Source: Armatimonas rosea (GTDB taxonomy: Bacteria; Armatimonadota; Armatimonadia; Armatimonadales; Armatimonadaceae). Taken from it: a stretch of 64,000 bases of DNA. A program made the position numbers and the translations under genes. The stretch is taken from the NCBI RefSeq assembly GCF_014202505.1, contig NZ_JACHGW010000001.1:1550001-1614000 (forward strand). The letters run 5' to 3'. Every line of letters starts with the position of its first letter. The first letter of the stretch is position 1. A model generated the notes under the pieces. It searched no databases. It was not told the origin of the DNA and was given only the letters and a program-made list of their open reading frames with translations. Positions 57,926 to 64,000 of the stretch are shown one piece after another.

Positions 57926-58308
57926 TAGGCTCCTGTACTCTGGGCCTGAGGCTGGGCAAGCCGCTGGCTCAGCCAGTAGCGCCGGATCAGGGAGAGGTTG
58001 GTAAAGACGCGCCCTCCGAGCAGCACCACCGCCGCCAGGTGCAGGTTGACCCCGATCCTATCGCCGAGGTAGGCCAGGAGCGCGGCCAGCACGGTGTTGA
58101 TGGCAAAGCCCGAGAGCAGGATATTGTCCTGGAACTTGCCCTCCACCCCCGAGCGGATTCCACCGCAGACCGCATCGAGGCCTGCGAGGGCCGCGAGCGA
58201 GAGATAGGGGGCAAAGACCGCAGGCGTGGTGTACTGCGAGAGGTAGACCCCTGCAAAGCCGATAATGCCGCCGATGGCGGGAAACAAGACGCCGGTTCTA
58301 AGTGTCAC
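57925..58308 (-). CDS. sbp: Small basic protein, DUF1290 (Sbp-like)
   Basis: A 127-residue membrane protein with three to four hydrophobic helices (VLFPAIGGIIGFAGVYLSQ, YLSLAALAGLDAVCGGIRSG, FAINTVLAALLAYLGDRIGV) and the DUF1290 hallmark GLDAxxGGIR. The same neighbour order (DUF881, sbp, ftsA) is known from Bacillus. Its cellular role is not established. Start overlaps the DUF881 stop by ATGA. Confidence 0.88.
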   Translation of the reverse strand: MTLRTGVLFPAIGGIIGFAGVYLSQYTTPAVFAPYLSLAALAGLDAVCGGIRSGVEGKFQDNILLSGFAINTVLAALLAYLGDRIGVNLHLAAVVLLGGRVFTNLSLIRRYWLSQRLAQPQAQSTGA

Positions 58309-59141
58309 TGGGCACCTCCTGTTGCTTTCTCTGCCTCTTCTGCTTGGCGCTGTGCCTGCTCCGCCTTTTGCTCGGGGGCGGGCTTGGCGAAGCGCAAGGG
58401 GGTCGCCCCGGAGAAGGCAGGGAGGGTGAGGTTGGTGGCCTTGTCCACGGTCACCATCTCCGTATCGACAAAGTGGTCCTTGATCCCTCCGCGCATCAGC
58501 AGGCCGGACTGGATCAGATCCGGGTCCCCGATTGCCTTGATGATCACGGGAGAGCCGGCGGTGGGGACGGCATTGATCTGGACATTGTTGCCCACGCAGC
58601 GAATGGCGGTGGTGTTCACAACCCGCTGGCCGTTGATGGCGATCGCCTCCGCGCCCGCGTTTTTGAGCTCATTGACCACATCGCGGATATTGGCATCGTG
58701 GATGAGGTAGTCGGCGGTCATGGCCTGCCAGTCGCTATCGCTGATCCCCTTGGGCTTCTCCGGCTGCTTCTTGGAGTCGCGGAGGGTGACCACCACGCCG
58801 GGCCCCGTGACCGGGGTGAGGCCGGCGAGGGTATTGACCTTCTGGAGCTCCTGGGCGATCACCTTGGTGCTCGTGCCACCATCGGCGGCCATCGCCTCGG
58901 TGTACTTCCGGTTCTGGTCGAGGAGCTGGGTGACACGCTTACGGAGCTCGACATTCTCGTCGCGTTGTTTGGTATAGGCCTCGGCCATGGCGGCCGTGCT
59001 GGTATTGCCCACGAGATCACGGCGGATCCTATCTTGCGTCTTGAGTGAGAGCGCAAGAAGTCCGCCCATGATCGTGGAGAGGAGGGTGATCTGGGTGAGC
59101 CAGGGCCGGTGGCGGCTGGAGGGGGTCAGGACGATACTCAT
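58305..59141 (-). CDS. DUF881 family protein (YlxW/YlxX-like)
   Basis: A 278-residue protein with one N-terminal membrane helix (ITLLSTIMGGLLALSLK), a coiled coil (residues about 50-90, YTKQRDENVELRKRVTQLLDQNRKYTE region) and the DUF881 domain (GPGVVVTLRDS, LIHDANIRDVVNELKNAGAEAIAING, GSPVIIKAIGDPDLI). These proteins sit in dcw clusters of Gram-positive bacteria and relatives; function is uncertain. The C-terminus is Gln/Ala/Glu-rich. ATGA overlap with both neighbours. Confidence 0.9.
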   Translation of the reverse strand: MSIVLTPSSRHRPWLTQITLLSTIMGGLLALSLKTQDRIRRDLVGNTSTAAMAEAYTKQRDENVELRKRVTQLLDQNRKYTEAMAADGGTSTKVIAQELQKVNTLAGLTPVTGPGVVVTLRDSKKQPEKPKGISDSDWQAMTADYLIHDANIRDVVNELKNAGAEAIAINGQRVVNTTAIRCVGNNVQINAVPTAGSPVIIKAIGDPDLIQSGLLMRGGIKDHFVDTEMVTVDKATNLTLPAFSGATPLRFAKPAPEQKAEQAQRQAEEAEKATGGAQ

Positions 59142-59974
59142 GGTTTTATCTGTGGCTTCGTTGTTGGTGTAGTTGGGTTGATCAAACCGACCGCGGGTGC
59201 GTCGAATGCAAATAAGTTGATGTACAAATTAGGTGCATTGCCTTTTAGATCAGGCCGCTCCACAAAAAGTTGCTCCAAAGAATGGAGTTTCTGAGGGATT
59301 TTTTCCCCAGACCCTAGCTTCACGAGCACCCCACCTTGGCTCACTAAGCATACCTTCGAATCCTTATCGATTTCAATCTGTTTCAGCGGGAAATCTTTAT
59401 AGTCAAGCGACCACCCAACACACTCCTGAGCGGTTTCTATCCCCACCGATGGCAAGACGATACCAGGAAGTACCTCCCACGGAGCACAGTCTGAGACTAA
59501 AATGCGTACCAGGCCCGCTTCTGGCTCTTTCGTGGTCCGAAATGGGATCAGATTACGGTCGATAGTGTGCCAATGACCATCATAGGTGCGTACTGTTGCC
59601 CAAGGAGTGCGCTCCGTGACCTGTACCGTAAGCTTACCAGGGAGCGTCTTCTTGATGGTTGCGTGCTCAATCCCTGGCAGGCGGGTGATCGCGTGGGCCC
59701 AGTCTGCCGTGGGGGCGAGGAAGAGGTTTTGGGTGGCAGGGACCGCGAACTGCGCCGCGATCTTGTGTGTCGGGACAGTGGCGACCCCTTCCAGCTCCAG
59801 CGCCTTGACCCGAAACCGGGGGGAGGCCAGCGCGACCACAACACACTCGCCCAGCAAGACCAGGACCGCGATCCAGAGCGCAAGCCGGAGCTTGTTGATC
59901 TTGCGGCGGTTGACCGGTTTTCTGCGCCGCGCGATGCGGCGGTGGGCGACAGGGCGAGCGTGTGTGCGGACCAT
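59138..59974 (-). CDS. ftsQ: Cell division protein FtsQ/DivIB
   Basis: A 278-residue bitopic protein: a basic cytoplasmic tail (RTHARPVAHRRIARRRKPVNRR region), a membrane helix (LRLALWIAVLVLLGECVVVAL), then the POTRA domain (FRVKALELEGVATVPTHKIAA, with HAITRLPGIEHATIKKTLPG) and the FtsQ beta domain. It links early and late divisome proteins. ATG 59974 with AAGGA upstream is preferred to a TTG at 59998. The 3' two-thirds of the gene is visibly AT-richer than its 5' part. Confidence 0.88.
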   Translation of the reverse strand: MVRTHARPVAHRRIARRRKPVNRRKINKLRLALWIAVLVLLGECVVVALASPRFRVKALELEGVATVPTHKIAAQFAVPATQNLFLAPTADWAHAITRLPGIEHATIKKTLPGKLTVQVTERTPWATVRTYDGHWHTIDRNLIPFRTTKEPEAGLVRILVSDCAPWEVLPGIVLPSVGIETAQECVGWSLDYKDFPLKQIEIDKDSKVCLVSQGGVLVKLGSGEKIPQKLHSLEQLFVERPDLKGNAPNLYINLFAFDAPAVGLINPTTPTTKPQIKP

Positions 59975-59975
59975 C

Positions 59976-60983
59976 TTATTTTTCCTTCGCGTAGCCAATC
60001 AGCATGTCAAGCAGCTTCTCAAACGAGATCCCCGCCGCCGCCGCCGCCTTGGGCAGCAGGCTGGTGGGGGTCATTCCCGGGATGGTATTGGTCTCCAGAA
60101 CCACGCAGCCATCGTCGGTGACAAACATATCGGTGCGGCTCATGCCCCGGCAGCCGAGCAGGCGGTGGCACTCCAGCGCCAGCTCCTTGGCCTCTTTGGT
60201 GTCTTCCTCGCTCAGGCGTGCGGGGCAGATCTCCTGGGCACCATCCACACTGTACTTGTCCTCGAAGTCAAAGAACTCGTTCTTGGGGATGATCTCCACC
60301 GGTGGCAAGGCGACACAGTCGTCGTTGCCCAGCACCGCGACCGTGATCTCCGTCCCTTGGACACACTCCTCGATCAGCGCGGTGGTGTCGTAGCGGAACG
60401 TGTCTTTGAGCGCCTCGGCGACCTCCTCGGGGGCTTTTACCAGGCGCGTGCCGTAGCTGGAGCCCTGTCGGCAGGGCTTGATGACCACGGGATAGCCGAG
60501 CTGGAGCCCGATCTCCTCGCTGGCCTTGCGAATCCGCGCGGACTCAGTCTTCTTGAGGGTCATGCCTGCCGGGGTGGGGATGCTCGCGCTGGTGCAGAGC
60601 AGCTTGTAGCGCGCCTTGTCCATCGCCAGCGCCGATGCCAGCACGCCGCTGCCAGTGTAGGGAATCCGCAGGGTCTCCAAGAAGCCCTGGACACTGCCGT
60701 CCTCGCCGCCCGGCCCATGAAGCGCGATAAAGACCACATCAGGGAGGCCGTCTTTTTCGAGCTGTGGGAGCTGGGTGAGCGCTGTCACCGAAGCCCCCCC
60801 TGCCCCCACGAGTGGGGAAGCCTCACCCGGGAGCTGTGCCAGACCCGTGGCGGTGTCTATCGCGTAGACCGCGTACTTCTCAGGATCGAGCGCGTTGAGA
60901 ACCTGCGTCCCTGTTGCCAGGGACACACTACGCTCGGCGGACTGACCGCCCATCAAAACTGCTACTTTTAACTTGTCGTTCAT
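59976..60983 (-). CDS. ddl: D-alanine--D-alanine ligase
   Basis: A 335-residue ATP-grasp ligase forming D-Ala-D-Ala for peptidoglycan. KVAVLMGGQSAERSVSL starts the N-terminal domain, and ALHGPGGEDGSVQGFLETL with PYTGSGVLASALAMDK is the substrate-binding region. VIKPCRQGSSYG is the ATP loop, and VVLETNTIPGMTPTSLLPKAA is the Mg-binding end motif. It follows murC after a 60-bp gap. Length and motifs are normal. Confidence 0.95.
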   Translation of the reverse strand: MNDKLKVAVLMGGQSAERSVSLATGTQVLNALDPEKYAVYAIDTATGLAQLPGEASPLVGAGGASVTALTQLPQLEKDGLPDVVFIALHGPGGEDGSVQGFLETLRIPYTGSGVLASALAMDKARYKLLCTSASIPTPAGMTLKKTESARIRKASEEIGLQLGYPVVIKPCRQGSSYGTRLVKAPEEVAEALKDTFRYDTTALIEECVQGTEITVAVLGNDDCVALPPVEIIPKNEFFDFEDKYSVDGAQEICPARLSEEDTKEAKELALECHRLLGCRGMSRTDMFVTDDGCVVLETNTIPGMTPTSLLPKAAAAAGISFEKLLDMLIGYAKEK

Positions 60984-61043
60984 TTTATCTTTCGGGCGGC
61001 TAAAGCGGCCCGCTGGGTACCCTCTGGGTGGTCGGCAAGGAGG

Positions 61044-62618
61044 CTAAAGCCCCCTCAGAAAGGTTTCGGCCTGTTCGCGGATGTTGCCTGCGCCCATAAA
61101 GAGAGCCACATCGCCGGGTTTTAGTTCCCGCTGTAGGGTGGCGGGGAGGGCGTGGCGGTTCTTGACCAGAGTTGCTCTCTGTTTTTGGGGGGCCATCTCT
61201 CCGCCTTCGTAGGGCTCAGGCACCTCTCTTCCCCCCATGGTTCGTTCCTCACCGGGAAGAGAGGTTGGCTTACCATCATAGGTTTGCCCCTCTTCCCGCG
61301 ACGGAGGAGCAATAGGGGAAGAGGGGAGGCGCTCTAAGGCGCGGGGAGATGGCGCGATGCGGCCGGGGGAGATGGCATTCACCTTCGCTAAAAGCTCTTC
61401 GATCAGCCCGGGCTGCTCGGGCTCTCGGGCGAGGTAGATATCGGTGAGATAGAGCGCATCGGCTCCCGCGAGCGCCTCGCCGAAGGCGTCGAGAAAGTCG
61501 CGCGTTCGGGACGGGAGGTGCGGCTGGTAGATCGCGACAATCCGGCGGTCGGGGTAGGCTTGCCGCGCGGCTTGCAGGGTCGCTCGGATCTCCGTGGGAT
61601 GGTGCGCGTAGTCGTCCACAACGGCTATATCGCCCGCCGTGCCCAGACGCTCAAACCGCCGGCCCGTCCCCGTAAAGGCTTCTAGACCAATCACGACATC
61701 TTGGAGAGCTAAGCCGAGTCTTTCTGCTGCTGCTGCTGCCCCAAGAGCATTCAATATATTATGATTGCCTGGAACCTGCAGGCGAACTTGTTGTGGCTCT
61801 TCGCTACGATAACCACTTAACCGAAAAGCATCTCGATCTCTATCCGGTGTCCAAGTACCGCCGACAAAACCAAAAGAGCCAGCTGTTCCCCAGTGTTTGC
61901 CGAGAATCTTTTGTGCTGTTTGCGACGGGGTTGCTGAGCAGAGAAGAGGAATTCTTGTATGGCTTAGGAACCGCTCGAAGGCTTTGTAGAAGTTTTCTTC
62001 GGAGCCATGAAAGTCTAAATGGTCGGGTTCGCAGTTGGTGATGACGGCGATGGTGGGCGACAGGCAATCGAGGCCGCCGTAGGCTTCGCAGGCTTCGGCG
62101 ACGACGAGGTCCGGGTCGCCGTTTTGGGAGTTGCCGCCAATCAGCGGAAGGTCGCCGCCGATGAGGACGGTGGGGTTGAGGCCGGCGTGGATCAGGATGC
62201 TGGCGATCATCCCTGTCGTGGTGGTTTTTCCGTGCGTCCCGGCGACGCAGATAGACGTTTTTGCGGCGTTGACGATACTGGCGAGGGCTTCGGGGCGGCG
62301 GTAGACGGGGATGCCGCGCGAGAGTGCCTCGGCGACCTCGGGGTTTTGCTCGTTGACCGCATCGGTGGCGATGAGGGCGGCGGTGTCGGGGGCGAGGTTC
62401 TCGGTGGCGTGGGCGGTGTAGACCGTGCAGCCGGCACTCTCCAGGCGGGCCTTGGCGGTGGGGGAGATGCCCGGATCGCTGCCGCGCACCACACGCCCGC
62501 GCTGGGCGAGGACATAGGCGATCGCGCTCTGGCCTGCCCCCCCGATCCCGACAAAGTGCAGCGGACCATGGGGGAGTGGGCGGACATCGGCAGGCGAGCT
62601 AGGGCGCGGGACAGGCAT
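61044..62618 (-). CDS. murC: UDP-N-acetylmuramate--L-alanine ligase with in-frame repeat insert
   Basis: A 524-residue Mur ligase adding L-Ala to UDP-MurNAc. LHFVGIGGAGQSAIAYVL is the N-terminal UDP-binding motif, CVAGTHGKTTTTGMI the ATP loop, VVAEACEAYGG and VITNCEPDHLDFHG the central domain, and VVDDYAHHPTEI the C-terminal domain. Normal MurC is about 450-470 residues. The surplus is mostly residues 421-481 (61176-61358), encoded by palindromic elements between the last two structural units, just before RHALPATLQRELKPGDVALF. Codons around 61680-62010 are AT-richer than the rest. Starts 2 nt after the ftsW stop. Confidence 0.93.
   Translation of the reverse strand: MPVPRPSSPADVRPLPHGPLHFVGIGGAGQSAIAYVLAQRGRVVRGSDPGISPTAKARLESAGCTVYTAHATENLAPDTAALIATDAVNEQNPEVAEALSRGIPVYRRPEALASIVNAAKTSICVAGTHGKTTTTGMIASILIHAGLNPTVLIGGDLPLIGGNSQNGDPDLVVAEACEAYGGLDCLSPTIAVITNCEPDHLDFHGSEENFYKAFERFLSHTRIPLLCSATPSQTAQKILGKHWGTAGSFGFVGGTWTPDRDRDAFRLSGYRSEEPQQVRLQVPGNHNILNALGAAAAAERLGLALQDVVIGLEAFTGTGRRFERLGTAGDIAVVDDYAHHPTEIRATLQAARQAYPDRRIVAIYQPHLPSRTRDFLDAFGEALAGADALYLTDIYLAREPEQPGLIEELLAKVNAISPGRIAPSPRALERLPSSPIAPPSREEGQTYDGKPTSLPGEERTMGGREVPEPYEGGEMAPQKQRATLVKNRHALPATLQRELKPGDVALFMGAGNIREQAETFLRGL
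61170..61358. repeat. In-frame palindromic elements in murC
   Basis: ACCTCTCTTCCC pairs with GGGAAGAGAGGT (about 61222-61266) around a loop holding TCGTTCCTC (61242-61250). CCCCTCTTCCC pairs with GGGGAAGAGGGG (about 61287-61326). GCGCTCTAAGGCGCGGGGAGATGG resembles the end of the intergenic element at 5770-5790. Confidence 0.75.
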
Positions 62619-62620
62619 CG

Positions 62621-63832
62621 TTATTTGATTCCCGCTCGCTCGAAGAACTTCTGGCTGGGGCGCTCCTTGGAGAGAAGCGGCGTCTTGCTTCCTCCCTCAC
62701 GGTAGAACGGGCGGCAGGAGATTCCCAGCAGGATGCCCAGGCCGCAGAGAGTGGGCACCAGCGACGAGCCCCCGTAGGAGATGAGGGGGAGGGGGATTCC
62801 GGTGGTCGGGGCCCACGAGGTCACGACCGCGATATTGAGGAGGGCTTGGGCGGAGACCAGAGCGGTCAGGCCCGTGGCGAGGAAGCGGCCAAAGGGGTCC
62901 TTGGTGCGCAGGGCGATACTGAACCCACGGCAGGCCAGGCAGAGGAAGGCGATGAGGACCGCCGACGTACCAACCAGCCCTAGCTCCTCCCCGACCACGG
63001 CGAAGATAAAGTCCGTGCGCTGGGCGGGCAGGCCGCCGGGGCGCTTCTCGTGGCCGAAGGTGAAGCCGACCCCGGTCGCGCCGCCACTGCCCAGCGCCAC
63101 GAGGCTCCGCCAGACCTGGTAGCCGTCTTTGTCCTTATCGGCCTCGGGGTGGAGGAAAGTCGTGATGCGGCGCATGCGGTAGTTGGGCTCCTCCGGGTGG
63201 GACTTGCTCGGCAGATAGAGGGTCCCCACCGCTAGGAGCGAGCAGGCCAGGGTGACCACGAGGAGGTACTTGCGCCGTACACCCGCCGCCGCGAGCAGGA
63301 TCAGGTAGGCAAAGAACATGGTCGCGGCCGTGCCTAGGTCGGGCTGGCGCTCGGTGAGGATCATCGGGACTCCCACCGCGACCGTCAGCCAGAAGACACC
63401 GCGGGCGGTCTGGACATAGGCACGCCGCTCCGCCAGGAGCCACGCCAGGAAGACAACCATCGCCAGCTTTGCGAGCTCGGAGGGCTGGAGCTGAATGGGG
63501 CCTAGGGCGATCCAGCGCCGGGCACCTAGCGAGACAAGCCCTATTCCCCAGACCAGCAGCAGCAGGATGATCGAGAGAATAAAGCCTGGCACGGCGATAC
63601 GCTTCAGCCACCAGTAGGGAATCCGCGAGCAGATAAAGAGCCCCGCAAAGCCAATTGCTGCGGAGAGAACCTGCTTACGGGCGAAGTGGAACGGATCGTT
63701 GTTGTAGTCGTCGTAGGCGCGGGCGATGCAGTACGACGAGTCGTAGACCATGACGATCCCAAACACCACCAGGACTAGGATGATGACAAAGAGCCACCAG
63801 TCCGCCGCAAACCGTCGCTGATTTCCATTCAT
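62621..63832 (-). CDS. ftsW: Lipid II polymerase FtsW
   Basis: A 403-residue SEDS-family membrane glycosyltransferase with about ten helices. Hallmarks are GARRWIALGPIQLQPSELAKLA, ERQPDLGTA, a loop with LPAQRTDFIFAVVGEELGL (the essential Asp lies here) and GIPLPLISYGGSS. Polymerises lipid II with a class B PBP at the septum. The start overlaps murD as ATGA and murC starts 2 nt after its stop. MurG, normally next, is absent. The cytoplasmic tail is charged. Confidence 0.95.
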   Translation of the reverse strand: MNGNQRRFAADWWLFVIILVLVVFGIVMVYDSSYCIARAYDDYNNDPFHFARKQVLSAAIGFAGLFICSRIPYWWLKRIAVPGFILSIILLLLVWGIGLVSLGARRWIALGPIQLQPSELAKLAMVVFLAWLLAERRAYVQTARGVFWLTVAVGVPMILTERQPDLGTAATMFFAYLILLAAAGVRRKYLLVVTLACSLLAVGTLYLPSKSHPEEPNYRMRRITTFLHPEADKDKDGYQVWRSLVALGSGGATGVGFTFGHEKRPGGLPAQRTDFIFAVVGEELGLVGTSAVLIAFLCLACRGFSIALRTKDPFGRFLATGLTALVSAQALLNIAVVTSWAPTTGIPLPLISYGGSSLVPTLCGLGILLGISCRPFYREGGSKTPLLSKERPSQKFFERAGIK

Positions 63833-64000
63833 AATAGAGTTCCTACCGCTTCCCGAAAGACCTGTCCGCGCTGCTCAAAGCCGGTGAACATATCAAAGCT
63901 GGCAAAACCGGGCACGAGCAAGACCGTCTCGCCGCGCCGGGCATGGGCGCTCGCCTGCTCGACTGCCGCCTCCAGAGAGGGAGCGAGCTCGCTGGCGGTG
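63829..64000 (-). CDS. murD: MurD, C-terminal end (partial at window edge)
   Basis: The last 56 codons of a leftward gene. The product reads ...RRGETVLLVPGFASFDMFTG then FEQRGQVFREAV, the C-terminal motif of UDP-N-acetylmuramoyl-alanine--D-glutamate ligase (usual form LSPACASFDMFxxFEERG). Its TGA overlaps the ftsW ATG. The gene continues past the window. Confidence 0.88.
   Translation of the reverse strand, partial: TASELAPSLEAAVEQASAHARRGETVLLVPGFASFDMFTGFEQRGQVFREAVGTLL

Noticed and set aside
61176-61358. Reading the extra MurC segment as a frameshift or assembly error
   Set aside because: The frame is open on both sides, the Mur motifs continue normally after it, and the segment is built from repeats seen elsewhere.
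1-64000. Many long antisense reading frames in the GC-rich genes
   Set aside because: They mirror real genes in other frames, are Arg/Pro/Ser-rich without motifs, and lack start signals.

Overview
The window is GC-rich bacterial chromosome, densely coded on both strands, with no gene-free stretch over 300 bases. I saw no rRNA, tRNA, CRISPR array, transposase or prophage. The Bacillus-like gene order ftsQ - DUF881 - small basic protein - ftsA - ftsZ, the many secreted or membrane carbohydrate-related proteins, and the many genes whose -10 box lies 5-8 nt before the start codon fit a free-living environmental bacterium. My best guess is Armatimonadota; that is inference, because no marker here was compared with a database.

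Layout. 1-3.6 kb: a leftward run of small secreted or regulatory unknowns (HEAT, PH-domain, zinc-ribbon and DUF4258-like proteins). 3.7-5.7 kb: a stand-alone 2-oxoacid dehydrogenase acyltransferase domain and three small proteins, two of them related one-helix membrane proteins. 5.8-13 kb: a beta-helix protein, an HD-GYP/GAF/GGDEF signalling protein and a coupled leftward lipid operon (lipid kinase, nucleotidyltransferase, CdsA). 13-20 kb: two paralogous exported TPR proteins and a YncE-propeller/phosphoesterase. 20-28 kb: sugar isomerase-like, phytanoyl-CoA dioxygenase-like, PD-(D/E)XK-like, methylglyoxal synthase, sulfatase, SIS and SDR genes, and a DUF6932 two-gene module. 28-37 kb: a GxGYxYP protein, a Gfo/Idh/MocA dehydrogenase, a HEAT-like protein and a large glycosidase-like protein. 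36.7-38.3 kb: a PolX whose polymerase active site looks destroyed. 39.4-45.7 kb: a four-gene coupled operon that I read as a MoxR AAA+/vWA/beta-propeller (bpX) ternary system. 45.7-49 kb: small genes, a fasciclin protein and a ygiBC-like lipoprotein/ATP-grasp pair. 49-52 kb: three tandem paralogous membrane-anchored propeller proteins. 52-55 kb: DinB-like and GH106-like genes. 55-64 kb: the division/cell-wall (dcw) cluster murD-ftsW-murC-ddl-ftsQ-DUF881-sbp-ftsA-ftsZ, without murG or murB in their usual places.

Three signals go beyond gene-by-gene annotation. (1) Leaderless transcription looks routine: about eighteen genes have a -10-like hexamer 5-8 nt before ATG or GTG, often in divergent pairs whose start codons are only 20-60 bp apart, while downstream genes in operons use Shine-Dalgarno sites or ATGA/TAATG overlaps. 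(2) GC-rich palindromic elements, many with the core GAGGAACGA(G), lie between genes and also inside coding frames (murC, the GH106-like gene, two genes of the ternary system), much as Rickettsia palindromic elements do. (3) Some genes contain sharply bounded AT-richer patches; in polX the patch coincides with loss of the catalytic aspartates.
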